DNA from: Rivularia sp. T60_A2020_040
Lineage (GTDB): Bacteria > Cyanobacteriota > Cyanobacteriia > Cyanobacteriales > Nostocaceae
Length of the DNA stretch: 64,000 bases
Direction of reading: 5' to 3'
Assembly: GCA_015272215.1 (NCBI GenBank)
Contig: JACYMD010000093.1
Span: 248,001 to 312,000, forward strand
Part shown: positions 8,821 through 18,085 of the stretch, one piece after another
How positions within the stretch are numbered: position 1 is the stretch's first letter
Layout: every line of letters begins with the position of its first letter
Made by a program: the position numbers and the translations under genes
Notes under the pieces: model-generated
Database searches by the model: none
What the model saw: the letters and a program-made list of their open reading frames with translations, nothing else
What the model was told of the DNA's origin: nothing

Positions 8821-11800
8821 ATTTCTTAACTTTATGCTTTTCGATAAACTCCTTGACTTGAGCTACTACTAAAGGATGTGAATCATTTTTTAATTGAGGT
8901 AAAATTTTTATAAATAAGCGAGGAGATGCAACACTTAAATAAGCGACAACGGCTTCTCTAACGAAACCACAAGGATGACGTAAACTTGCTTTCAGTTGTG
9001 ATTTTTTCAGCTTAATCCGAGCAACTTGAGCAAAATGAATGCAGCAAGCCCAACACCAATCAGAAAGTGAATTTTCTAACTCTAATAATGTTCGAGTCCT
9101 TTCGTTTACTGCCATTTGTTCGTATTGAGATAATCCTGCTTCTACAAGTTTTTCTAATTTTTCATAAGGTGGTCTTTTATCAAAAATACTGAGTAATATA
9201 GTTTTGCTAGGTAAATTTATAGTATGTTCTAAAATCTCTAATCCTAGTGCTAAATTTACTTGCGATTCCGAATTAATATTGAATACAGCCGCGTTAATTT
9301 TTTCTAAGGGATAAAGAAATTTTAAAAGTAAAAATAAACGTTCTTTTATATCAATTTCTAATTCTATCAAGGCTTTTTGTACTAATCTACATAAAGCGAC
9401 AACTTTCTTTTTAGAATGAAAATTTTGTAAAGTTTCTCCAGTTTTAAATTCTATATAAGCAGCATATATTTCACCTTGATTTTTAAAGTCTACAGATGCA
9501 GCATATATTTCACCTAATAACTTAAATTCTTGTTCAATTAATCTTTGAATTCTACTTTCATAAGACCTATCCACCAAAATTACAATTCCCTGTTGCTGAT
9601 GTCTTTTAATTAAAGTACGCAATATATGACATTTAATTGAACCTTTGGATATTTCTAAATGATGCCATAGAATATCGACAGCTTTTAGAGTATCAATTTG
9701 ACCAATTGTTCGCAAAGCATATACTCTTGCTATTTCTGGTTCGTAATTATCTGTTGCTAAACGTGATAGCATTGGTAAGACTTCATTGCCAAGTTTTACT
9801 AAACCATTCATCGCTACTAAACGGGTCGATTTATGGTGAAGTCCTACTATTAATGCTGAATAATATTCTTCTAAATTATTTGCCGCAATCATTTCTAAAA
9901 CTATACTTCGTACCTTCAAAGATTTATCTGATAATAAAGAGGGAATATGAATCCGCAGTGCTTGTAAATAAGATGCTTCCGCAAGAGATTTAACCCCATT
10001 AACTCGTATTTCCTCTTCTTTATTAGTCAGCATCCATCCGAGAGTTTTAGTTGCTGCTACTTTTTGCTTTGTTGTACCATAAGTTAATAATAAAGCCGCA
10101 GCAGTACCTCTAATTACAGAGTGTTGTTCGGGATTAAGATATTCTTCTAATTGATTTAAATTTGGAGAAGCTTCTGCAAGAGAAACGTAACGCAATGCTA
10201 AAGCAAATATATTCGGATTTAAAATAGTTTGAGGATGTTCTAATAACTCGCGTACTTGAGGTAAAAAAGCCGAATTTACATCAGATTCAAGCATTACTTC
10301 CAAACTTCGAAATTGCAAAGTAGGAGTAAGTGTTAGTAATTCTGGTGCTAAAACTTCCCCAGCCCCTTGAGGATCAATTTGCGATAAAAGTTCAATACAA
10401 GAATGTTTATCCGCTTCGCTGCCTTTTTCTCGTAAAGCTTTGATGACAGCACGCTTGAAAAAAGGTAAATCCACATTTGTAACGCTTAATTGTCCCCTTT
10501 CAGCACTCAAAACTAATAAATCCACATATTGCGATCGCAATACCCAAATCACTCCTACACATATAATGGCAATAATCGCAGTTTCTATAATTAGAACTAA
10601 ATTTTGCCAATTTACAGGTATAAAATTCTTTGTTAGCAACTGAGTAATTAAAATAATAAATCCAGTAAAACCCGCAGCGGCAGTTTCTGCAAAGCCTCCA
10701 GATAATATTTGTACACGACTTCTAACTTTTTCAGGTATTGGTTGAAACAGTAATGTACTAGTATTGGCTACGAAAGTATAACGCAACAGTTCATCTAAAA
10801 ACTTAATCAGCGTTAAACCCCATAACAATGACAAAGCAGGTATTTTCAAGCCAAACAAGGCTGAAGTCATTGACAATGAAGATATCATAGCCATCCCTGC
10901 CAATAAAGTACCAACACCAACAGGTAAAATTGCCGTAGTAAAAAATACCCCCAAACGTTCGATTACACGGCTAGAAAAAAATAACTGAGTTGTAAGTTCA
11001 AATAATCCAAGGATGCCGCCAAATACACCTAAAAAACTGGTAATTTCTTTACCTTGAAAAGTTGATTCTAACTGGGTTAAATACTGAAAATCTACTAACA
11101 ATCCGATTGTCTGAATTAACAATCCGAAGGCAAATAATCGTAAAGCATAATTCTTTAAAGGAGTCGAAAGACGACGAGCGTGGTAAACTTGCGGTTGCTT
11201 GATTTTTCGTTGCGGAACATCGGAAAAAGCTTGAGGATATTTCTTGCTCAAATGCAACAGAATTGCAGTTCCTAAAACTATAACCAAAGCCCCAATTAAA
11301 ATTACTTTATCTAGCTTGAGAAATCTAACTAAAGTCGGTAAACTAAATCCACCGATGACATCAGCAACTAAAATTCCACTACTTACTAAAGGATAAGTGC
11401 GCTTAATCTCCTGAATATTAAATAATTGGTTTGCTGCAATAGAAGTGTTGAGTTGATTGATAACATAGAGCGCATCAACCCACAATCGCAGTAAAAATAC
11501 GCTGAATAATCCCAACCCCGAAAGCTGCAAATTTGTAGATAAGGTAATTTGCAAACCTATAGGCAATAAAATTAACGGTATCACCATGCAGGGTAAAGCA
11601 GCTACAATTACCCATCGCAGAGGAAAAGTCTTTTGCAGCCAAGAGTACAAAAAAACTAAGGCAATTCCAACTACTGCACTCGCAATATAAATCAGCGGTA
11701 AAGAGCTAGCACCGTATTTATCCAGAAATAAAGCAATGCTGCTATCTTCTACCCATCGCAATCCCACTGATGTTGTCGCGTAAAAAGCAAACATCAGTAA

Positions 11801-11929
11801 TGTTCGAGAACTTTCTTCCGGTCGGAGATTTACCCAACGGAGTACTCGTAGTAAAATATTTCTATAGGCACCTAAATGTTGATTTTTTAATTGCATCTGG
11901 TTTAATCTGTTATAGTCACCCCTGTTCAA
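8819..11929 (-). CDS. ATP/ADP-carrier-like MFS membrane protein fused to HEAT repeats
   Basis: The 1036-residue protein has two parts. Residues about 35-480 hold roughly a dozen hydrophobic segments with a layout like the MFS / bacterial ATP:ADP antiporter (Npt) group. Residues about 500-1030 are helical repeats of HEAT type (for example EEEIRVNGVKSLAEASYL and SLKVRSIVLEMIAANN), likely cytoplasmic. Cyanobacteria commonly carry such transporter-HEAT fusions; substrate and role are not established. It is transcribed leftward alone. Upstream (11930-12377) there is no other gene. The TAG stop lies in an STRR array. Nucleotide transport is only a family-level guess. Confidence 0.75.
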   Translation of the reverse strand: MNRGDYNRLNQMQLKNQHLGAYRNILLRVLRWVNLRPEESSRTLLMFAFYATTSVGLRWVEDSSIALFLDKYGASSLPLIYIASAVVGIALVFLYSWLQKTFPLRWVIVAALPCMVIPLILLPIGLQITLSTNLQLSGLGLFSVFLLRLWVDALYVINQLNTSIAANQLFNIQEIKRTYPLVSSGILVADVIGGFSLPTLVRFLKLDKVILIGALVIVLGTAILLHLSKKYPQAFSDVPQRKIKQPQVYHARRLSTPLKNYALRLFAFGLLIQTIGLLVDFQYLTQLESTFQGKEITSFLGVFGGILGLFELTTQLFFSSRVIERLGVFFTTAILPVGVGTLLAGMAMISSLSMTSALFGLKIPALSLLWGLTLIKFLDELLRYTFVANTSTLLFQPIPEKVRSRVQILSGGFAETAAAGFTGFIILITQLLTKNFIPVNWQNLVLIIETAIIAIICVGVIWVLRSQYVDLLVLSAERGQLSVTNVDLPFFKRAVIKALREKGSEADKHSCIELLSQIDPQGAGEVLAPELLTLTPTLQFRSLEVMLESDVNSAFLPQVRELLEHPQTILNPNIFALALRYVSLAEASPNLNQLEEYLNPEQHSVIRGTAAALLLTYGTTKQKVAATKTLGWMLTNKEEEIRVNGVKSLAEASYLQALRIHIPSLLSDKSLKVRSIVLEMIAANNLEEYYSALIVGLHHKSTRLVAMNGLVKLGNEVLPMLSRLATDNYEPEIARVYALRTIGQIDTLKAVDILWHHLEISKGSIKCHILRTLIKRHQQQGIVILVDRSYESRIQRLIEQEFKLLGEIYAASVDFKNQGEIYAAYIEFKTGETLQNFHSKKKVVALCRLVQKALIELEIDIKERLFLLLKFLYPLEKINAAVFNINSESQVNLALGLEILEHTINLPSKTILLSIFDKRPPYEKLEKLVEAGLSQYEQMAVNERTRTLLELENSLSDWCWACCIHFAQVARIKLKKSQLKASLRHPCGFVREAVVAYLSVASPRLFIKILPQLKNDSHPLVVAQVKEFIEKHKVKK

Positions 11930-12377
11930 GGAAATTTACGATTAATTTCAGTTTCTTGGACTTGGAAAACCATTTCCTTAAATACTGGTAACTAGAAAAA
12001 GCACCTCCCATAAGGTATTACTCCTAGAAAAAATAAAAGTCCTGAGTAACTGAGTATTAGTTTTCCCACTCAGCACCCAAGACTATCGTTTTTTTGATTA
12101 ATTTAGATTTATTTGATTAATTAATTAAAATTTATTTTTCTCCGAGCAACAGATAAATCAACTCTGAAGAAACACAGGGAAGAGGGAAGAGGAAAGAGGC
12201 AAGAGGCAGCAGCCAAAAGTAGTAATGTGTTTGTTTCAGATATTGCCAGAGGGTTTGTAACTTTCCGGGCTTGAAGTATCTGTAACTACTGAGGTGAATA
12301 ATAAACGCCAAAAAGAAGCAACACCAACAGTTATAACCTATCGGCATTGCTTCCTTGCTGTTTAGTTTTTTTTACAA
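11930..12377. other. Spacer between infC and the HEAT-transporter gene
   Basis: This holds the promoter side of the leftward transporter gene and the 3' end of infC. A purine-rich degenerate repeat (GAAGAGG, AAGAGGC units) lies at about 12179-12212. A possible infC terminator is at 12310-12353. I see no convincing gene. Confidence 0.6.
12310..12353 (-). terminator. Probable infC terminator
   Basis: On the minus strand, GAAGCAA (12353-12347) pairs with TTGCTTC (12321-12315) and is followed by five Ts (12314-12310). The loop is long (25 nt), so strength is uncertain. Confidence 0.5.
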
Positions 12378-12911
12378 TTACTTCTTAGGAGAAAGCAACA
12401 TCATCATGTTTCTTCCTTCTTTCTTGGGATATTGTTGCACCTCAGCTTCAGCTTCCAAATCTGTAGCCATCCGTTTAAGCAAAATTTCTGCCAAATCGGT
12501 ATGTTGAATTTCTCTACCCCGGAACATCACCGTGGCTTTTACTTTATCACCATCTTTGAGAAAGCGCTTCGCTTGGTTAACACGCACGTTGTAATCGTGT
12601 TCTTCTATTTTGTAGCGCATTTTTACTTCTTTTACATCAGCCGTGTGTTGCTTTTTACGAGCTTCTCGCGCCTTTTTCTCTTGCTCAAACTTGAATTTAC
12701 CGTAGTCCATAATCCGGCAAACCGGAGGATCGGCTTTATCGCTCACCAGTACTAAATCGAGTTCTTTCTCATCGGCTCTAGTCAGGGCATCTTGGGGAGT
12801 CATGATTCCCAACTGAGCGCCATCTGTATCAATAACCCGAATTTTTGGGAAGCGAATTCTTTCGTTGATTTGAGGTAAGTCGCGACTTCTTCTTTTCTCT
12901 ATCACAGGCAT
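12378..12911 (-). CDS. infC: Translation initiation factor IF-3
   Basis: The 177-residue product binds the 30S subunit and controls start codon and initiator tRNA selection. The N-terminal domain shows [23 protein letters not shown] and [17 protein letters not shown] lysine/arginine-rich linker ([15 protein letters not shown]) leads into the C-terminal domain with [15 protein letters not shown] and [13 protein letters not shown]. Length is normal. No rpmI or rplT follows, so the infC-rpmI-rplT cluster of many bacteria is not present here. The start codon is ATG at 12911. Confidence 0.97.
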   Translation of the reverse strand: MPVIEKRRSRDLPQINERIRFPKIRVIDTDGAQLGIMTPQDALTRADEKELDLVLVSDKADPPVCRIMDYGKFKFEQEKKAREARKKQHTADVKEVKMRYKIEEHDYNVRVNQAKRFLKDGDKVKATVMFRGREIQHTDLAEILLKRMATDLEAEAEVQQYPKKEGRNMMMLLSPKK

Positions 12912-13527
12912 ATATGAATGATTTTGGGGAAGTTATGGTTAATAGTTTCGTTTTGGGTATGCAATGAATTGATCTCACATGCAAAAAAACCTATGGGAAT
13001 TTTTGCAAACAATGAGTATATATCTAGGGTAGCTAATCCATAAAGGTAAAAATGGTTTTACTTATTTTTATTCTACCCACTTTAGATAGGATTTAGCTCT
13101 ATCGTTCTACAGATAAAGTTACGCGATCGCAACAAAGATGATTTATTTTAATTTTTTTGTGTCAAAACATTAAAGCTATACACATTTTAGGTATCTCTAC
13201 AATGATAACACCATGAAATATAAAATACACATATCTTAAAGGAAAGTCTGATTAACTACTCTAAATTATTAATTTTTGAATATCAAAATGAATCATCTTT
13301 GTAGAATCAAAGATATAAACTTAATATTACACATACAGGCTTAAAGGTATAAAAAATCGGTTAAGTTGAGAAACTTATTCACCCCAGTTGCTTGTATGTT
13401 CTAGTTACCAGGCTCAACTTGGGAATTAGAATTTGCAGGCTTTCCTTAAATAAATTAATCAAACTTAACATAGAATAATCTTATAACATTATTATAAAAA
13501 AGTATTTTTGAGAGGTTTACTTGATAA
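12912..13527. other. Divergent spacer between infC and the hydrolase gene
   Basis: 616 bp of AT-rich DNA between two divergent genes, so it should carry both promoters. A HIP1-type GCGATCGC lies near 13123. I see no coding frame, repeat array or clear hairpin. Confidence 0.6.
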
Positions 13528-14436
13528 ATGGATTGGCAGCAAAAAGTTGGAAATCAGCGCGATTGGGTTTGGCGGGGGTGGCAAACTCGGTATACATATA
13601 TACGTCCTCAACATTCAATAGAAAATAATTCTGTAAAATCTTTACCTTTAATGTTGCTGCATGGATTTGGTGCAAGCATCGGTCATTGGAGGCATAATTT
13701 AGAAATATTAGGCGGGAGCCATACAGTTTATGCTCTGGATATGTTGGGTTTTGGAGCTTCAGAGAAAGCTGCTGCTAATTACAGTGTGGATTTATGGGTA
13801 GAGCAAATATACGAATTTTGGAAAGCTTTTATCCGTAAACCAGTAATATTAGTAGGTAATTCTATCGGTTCGCTGATTTCTTTAGCCACTGCGGCAAAAT
13901 ATCCCGAAATGGTCGAAGGTTTAGTAATGATGAGCTTACCAGATCCGACCTTAGAAAAAGAAGCTATTCCTGCATTTTTATATCCTCTAGTCGCAACAAT
14001 CAAAAGTTTTGTTGCAAATCCCTTATTAATCAAACCAGTATTTTACTTGTTACGGCGACCGAGTATATTACGTCGTGGCGCAATTTTCGCTTACGCTAAT
14101 CCCGAAGCCGTCACCGACGAACTGATAGACATATTAGCAAAACCTCCCCAAGATAGAGGTTCAGCTCGTGCTTTTACCGCTCTTTTTAAAGCCACAACGA
14201 ACCCCGATTACAGCCCAAATGTCAAAAAATTGTTATCAAACTTAAAAATTCCCATGCTTTTAATTTGGGGAGAAAAAGACAAAATTATTCCCTACGCACT
14301 TGCTTCTGGATTTGTTCGTCACAACGAAAACTTAGAGCTAATTACCTTAGAAAATGTTGGTCATTGTCCCCATGACGAATGTCCCGAACAAGTAAACCAA
14401 GCGATTTTAGATTGGATTGAAAGAGTTAGGAGTTAG
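13528..14436 (+). CDS. Alpha/beta hydrolase
   Basis: The 302-residue protein shows the full alpha/beta hydrolase layout: oxyanion segment LLHGFGASIGHW, nucleophile elbow GNSIGS with S112, acid D251 in IWGEKDKIIP, and histidine H279 in VGHCPHDECP. The triad is intact, so it is likely an active esterase or related hydrolase. Cyanobacteria and plants have several such proteins, some linked to chlorophyll or lipid turnover. The substrate cannot be named from the sequence. It stands alone, transcribed rightward, and ends convergent to the next gene. Confidence 0.88.
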   Translation: MDWQQKVGNQRDWVWRGWQTRYTYIRPQHSIENNSVKSLPLMLLHGFGASIGHWRHNLEILGGSHTVYALDMLGFGASEKAAANYSVDLWVEQIYEFWKAFIRKPVILVGNSIGSLISLATAAKYPEMVEGLVMMSLPDPTLEKEAIPAFLYPLVATIKSFVANPLLIKPVFYLLRRPSILRRGAIFAYANPEAVTDELIDILAKPPQDRGSARAFTALFKATTNPDYSPNVKKLLSNLKIPMLLIWGEKDKIIPYALASGFVRHNENLELITLENVGHCPHDECPEQVNQAILDWIERVRS

Positions 14437-14504
14437 TTGATGGTTGTTATTTATTTCTATTTCTTTCCCCATCTCCCCATCTCTCCATCCTCTTATCTCC
14501 CTCC

Positions 14505-15260
14505 TCAATCCCATTGCAAAACTTTTTCCTTAACTATATTCTGACCATCGCGAGAAATTCTTAATATTTTGTCAGTTAAAATAAAACTGATATTACCATT
14601 TATAGCTATGTATTGATTCGTTTTTACGCCATTTTGACTTGATTTTTGGAGGGGAAGATTAATTATGGTATTGTTTGTTCTAGTAATGCTTATATAACTA
14701 CTGGGATTTTCGTTACCACAAATATAAATAAAAAAACTTTGAGTTTCTGCTTGAGCAAAGGTTTTGTTATTTTCAGGACAACCTGTTGATAAAGTTTCAC
14801 CATCCCCTTTTACAACACTTATAACTTTTTCTCTTAAGATAATGCGACCGCTTTTAGTTACTATCATTTCATATGGTGTAATTTGATAGGTTATTTCACC
14901 ATTAACAGCAATATAGGCTTCTGTTTGTTTAACGTTTTGAGTAATAGGTATTGTAATTTTACTATCTAAGTTTTTCGGGATACGGACGTAATATCCCATA
15001 TTGTTTTGATTATTTCCCCGACAAATATAAACGTAATATTTTTCTGTATTAAAAGTACGTATGGGTAATAAATTAGCAGAAGGACAGACTTTGTTTGGAG
15101 CGATTTCGACAGAACTTTGATTTAATTTATCAATATTTTTAGTCTGCTGATTCACAGTTGTTTTTGCGCTAGAAGACTGGATATTAAACAACAAAATGCT
15201 GCCCATCAAAGCTAATTGTAAAGCTTTAAAATGAGTTAATTCACGGTTAAAAAAAATCAT
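14505..15260 (-). CDS. Secreted hypothetical protein with two repeated domains
   Basis: I do not recognise the family. The 251-residue protein starts with a hydrophobic segment (residues about 14-31) followed by an SSAK-type site, consistent with an exported protein. The remainder is an internal duplication: residues about 60-145 and 150-250 both contain a CP start, a YVYICRGN / FIYICGNE strand, then TEAYIAVNGEITY / TNQYIAINGNISF, then SGRIILREKV / DGQNIVKEKV. Each copy has two cysteines, suggesting one disulfide per domain (inference). It is convergent with the hydrolase gene. Confidence 0.65.
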   Translation of the reverse strand: MIFFNRELTHFKALQLALMGSILLFNIQSSSAKTTVNQQTKNIDKLNQSSVEIAPNKVCPSANLLPIRTFNTEKYYVYICRGNNQNNMGYYVRIPKNLDSKITIPITQNVKQTEAYIAVNGEITYQITPYEMIVTKSGRIILREKVISVVKGDGETLSTGCPENNKTFAQAETQSFFIYICGNENPSSYISITRTNNTIINLPLQKSSQNGVKTNQYIAINGNISFILTDKILRISRDGQNIVKEKVLQWD

Positions 15261-15516
15261 ATTAAGTTCAAAAAATGGACTGCAAAATCACCGCCATAAC
15301 ATCGTTAGGTTTGGCGTGAAATATCAGTACTATTGCTGATGAAAATCTAAAAGTATTATCCTACGCAAAAAAATCTAATACAACTAGCTTGCACGTATTT
15401 TCATCTATTCTTTATTAAACTTTATAAAAAAATAAATAATTTCACGAAACTCGATTTTTTATGGGCTAAGAAATCGGGTTTTTAGAATAATTGTTTTTTA
15501 TGAGAGATATAGATTA

Positions 15517-15705
15517 TTATTCTTCATAATCTGTATCAATTTCAATATCAAGGGTTTCTTCATCAATTCGTATATATAAAATGTTGGGACGACAACAGAC
15601 TTGACAATCTTCTACATAAGACTGTTGAGAGCCAGCACTGATATCAATAAAGGTTAAATTTGGTTCTCCACAATAAGCGCAGTAATATTCAGCAGTATTT
15701 TGCAT
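15517..15705 (-). CDS. CPXCG-motif cysteine-rich protein
   Basis: The 62-residue protein has the motif pairs YCAYCGEPN and DCQVCCRPN, typical of the CPXCG family of small putative zinc-binding proteins, then an acidic tail (DEETLDIEIDTDYEE). The first pair reads CAYC, not CPYC. Function is unknown. It is separated from neighbours by repeats and may be monocistronic. Confidence 0.8.
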   Translation of the reverse strand: MQNTAEYYCAYCGEPNLTFIDISAGSQQSYVEDCQVCCRPNILYIRIDEETLDIEIDTDYEE

Positions 15706-15840
15706 AATTAGTAGTTAGTAGTTAGTAGTTAGTAGTTAGTAGTTAGTGGATAGTGGTTAGTGGATAGTAGTGGTTAGTGGTTAGTGGATAAACAACCATC
15801 AACTGTCAACTGTCCACTGTCAACTGTCCACTGTCAACTA
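15706..15840. repeat. STRR region, GTTAGTA / GGTTAGTG / CAACTGT units
   Basis: Two STRR families in succession (15707-15790 and 15795-15840) fill the whole gap between the CPXCG gene start and the radical SAM gene stop. Confidence 0.9.
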
Positions 15841-15842
15841 AC

Positions 15843-17456
15843 TTATTTAAATTGATTAGTAGCTTCAGTTAAATGCTTTTGTAGTGTAGACTGTGGAAGT
15901 GGTCCTTGCAAGTGATTCCAAGGTAATATTTGCTCGGTTGACCAAGTATCGTAAACGTAGAAGTCTAATGGGGGAATTTGTCCTTTTAGTTCTTTAAAAG
16001 CACGCTTATAACTACCCAAAGAATCCCCAAAGTTACGAGTCAGTTGTAAAAGTGGAAATAATCTTCTATCTCCCCTCGATAACAGCGTTTGAATTATTGA
16101 CCAATTATAGCTTTCTGGACGAAAATCTATTCCTTGGGGCTTCAATTTTTTCTGTAACAATTTTAATCGTTTTTCTGCTTCTTTATTCACTCCAAACCAT
16201 TGAAAAGGTGTATGTGCTTTGGGTACAAAAGTGCTGCATCCTAAAGTAAATCGCAATCCGGGAGCAGCTTTTTTCAGATTCTGCATCATGATTACAGTTG
16301 CATCTAAATCTTCTGGAGATTCCCCAGGAATTCCCACCATTCCATAAAGTTTCAACCCTTTTAATCCACCTTTTTTAGCATTTTCTGCGGCTTTAATAAT
16401 ATCTTCTTGTTCCAGCTTTTTATTAATAATCTGCCGGACTTTTTCTGAACCACTTTCCACAGCAATTGTTAAAGATTTTGTTCCTCTTTGAGCCAAAGTT
16501 TTGGCTAATTCTTCTGTCACCGTATTAGTTCTTACTGAAGCAATACTTAAACGGACATCTTCATATTTTGGCTGATTAATATAATCTAATAAACTCCCAA
16601 ATTCGGGATGTTGAGTTACTGAAGCTCCTAATAATCCCAGACGATTTGTGACTTGTAAACCTCTTTCAATCGCGGGAATTAATGAATCATTTAAACTCGC
16701 AGTTCTAAAAGGTAAAGTGAGATAACTTGCTAAACAAAAACGGCACATTTCCGGACAGCTTCTCACCACTTCTACCATAAAAATGTTTTCCCAAGCAGCT
16801 TTTTCAGTTACTACCTTTGATGTTGATAAAGTGTTCCCCCGATAAGTTTGTTTTTGTACTTCTGCGGGAATTCCTGATGAAATTGGTTTGATAGATTTTA
16901 TCGCACCATCTAAACTAAAATATTCAACTTCATACAAACTGGGAACGTAAATTCCTGGTACTTGTGCAAGTGCTTTTAATATGGTTTCTCTATTTGCATT
17001 TCTAACTTCTTTATAAACATTAATAAAATCATTTAACAGATTTTCGCCATCTCCCAACAAAACCACATCGAAAAAATCAGCAAAAGGTTCGGGATTCGCT
17101 GTTAAAACAGGACCACCACCAAAAACTATGGGATGATTATCTTGGCGTAAATTTGACTTAATCGGAACATCTAAAGATTCCAATAAATTTAAAATGTTGA
17201 CATAATCCAACTCCCACGACATCGAAAAACCCAATATTTCGGGGTTTCGGGGAAGAGTTTCGCTAATATCGGTAAACAAGCGACTTACCTGTAAATCCCC
17301 ACGCATCGCCAAAGTAGCCCATACTACTTGATAACCCAAGCTGGTAATCCCCACAGTGTATTCATTGGGAAAAGCAAAGATAATAGGAATAGCGTCGCTC
17401 TCAGGAGTTACAGGAGTAAATAAAAGGCGTTCCTTAGCAAATAAATCGGATGTCAC
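15843..17456 (-). CDS. B12-binding-domain radical SAM protein
   Basis: The 537-residue protein has an N-terminal cobalamin-binding-like Rossmann region (residues about 30-180, with GGGPVLTANPEPFADFFD), then the radical SAM core with CPEMCRFC: C234, C238, C241 ligate the 4Fe-4S cluster. Late segments GLKLYGMVGIPGES and RFTLGCSTFVPKAHTPFQWFG match the family often found in cyanobacteria (a shorter relative of TIGR03960 proteins). The substrate is not known. Its start overlaps by 4 bp with the stop of the SemiSWEET gene upstream, so the two are probably co-transcribed and translationally coupled. Confidence 0.85.
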   Translation of the reverse strand: MTSDLFAKERLLFTPVTPESDAIPIIFAFPNEYTVGITSLGYQVVWATLAMRGDLQVSRLFTDISETLPRNPEILGFSMSWELDYVNILNLLESLDVPIKSNLRQDNHPIVFGGGPVLTANPEPFADFFDVVLLGDGENLLNDFINVYKEVRNANRETILKALAQVPGIYVPSLYEVEYFSLDGAIKSIKPISSGIPAEVQKQTYRGNTLSTSKVVTEKAAWENIFMVEVVRSCPEMCRFCLASYLTLPFRTASLNDSLIPAIERGLQVTNRLGLLGASVTQHPEFGSLLDYINQPKYEDVRLSIASVRTNTVTEELAKTLAQRGTKSLTIAVESGSEKVRQIINKKLEQEDIIKAAENAKKGGLKGLKLYGMVGIPGESPEDLDATVIMMQNLKKAAPGLRFTLGCSTFVPKAHTPFQWFGVNKEAEKRLKLLQKKLKPQGIDFRPESYNWSIIQTLLSRGDRRLFPLLQLTRNFGDSLGSYKRAFKELKGQIPPLDFYVYDTWSTEQILPWNHLQGPLPQSTLQKHLTEATNQFK

Positions 17457-17722
17457 AGGCGTTTACTTTGGGGTGTTTTTCCATATTTAATTTTAAGATA
17501 TAGAATTGTCAGGTTAAAAAGTAAAGTGAATGCATTCGCAAGAATAATCGCGATATCTTGACGCAAAATTCCGTATATTAACCATAAAAAAATACCGATG
17601 ATAAATGTAATTAACATCGTGTACGAAACGTCTTTGGCTGATTTTGTTCGCCAAGTTTTGATCATCTGCGGTAAAAAAGCAGAGGTAGTTAAAGTCGCAG
17701 CCAGCAATCCGACAATTATCAT
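17453..17722 (-). CDS. SemiSWEET sugar transporter
   Basis: The 89-residue membrane protein has three hydrophobic helices and the PQ motif in SAFLPQMIKTWRTKSAKDVS, which is the signature of SemiSWEETs (half-size SWEET transporters that work as dimers). Family members move sucrose or other small sugars; the substrate here is unknown. It overlaps the radical SAM gene by 4 bp and is likely first in that two-gene unit. The start is ATG at 17722. Confidence 0.9.
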   Translation of the reverse strand: MIIVGLLAATLTTSAFLPQMIKTWRTKSAKDVSYTMLITFIIGIFLWLIYGILRQDIAIILANAFTLLFNLTILYLKIKYGKTPQSKRL

Positions 17723-17817
17723 TAGTTCTTTTAAAGATAATGTGCTTTATATTTCTTCATATTAATGGATAAATGTATTCAACGCATCAAAAACATCCCT
17801 CACTCTTCCAGAGTGGA

Positions 17818-17894
17818 CGGCAGTTGCTACAACGGGGGGAACCCCCGCAACGCACTGCCTCGGCTATACAAACGAAACCCACGCAGGTGGGTTT
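17818..17894. repeat. Two GC-rich hairpins in a divergent promoter region
   Basis: Hairpin one (about 17819-17859) has GGCAGT / ACTGCC ends and a GGGGG / CCCCC inner stem. Hairpin two is AAACCCAC (17875-17882) and GTGGGTTT (17887-17894). Both lie between divergent genes (gap 17723-18085), so they are more likely a dispersed repeat than terminators. The remainder of the gap shows nothing else. Confidence 0.55.
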
Positions 17895-18085
17895 AATTAG
17901 TCGTTTTTCGGTGTAAATAAATTGCATAAATTCTCTGTACCTCTTCCTCTGCGCTCTTAGCGTCTCTGCGGTTTTTTAAATCCGTTTGTAAAATAAATAG
18001 CAACATGGTATTACCTTAACTTGCATAACTGGCAGAAACTGAGAGATATATATTCAGTGAAAGCAACTATGTAAAATTAATTGCT

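Noticed and set aside
9637-9993. 118-codon frame opposite the HEAT-transporter gene
   Set aside because: It is the antisense shadow of a gene with clear domain structure.
12132-12347. 71-codon frame downstream of infC
   Set aside because: It begins inside the putative infC terminator hairpin and crosses a purine-rich degenerate repeat; the hydrophobic content is explained by that composition.
17875-17894. Terminator reading of the AAACCCAC/GTGGGTTT hairpin
   Set aside because: Neighbouring genes diverge from this spot, so no transcript is expected to end there.
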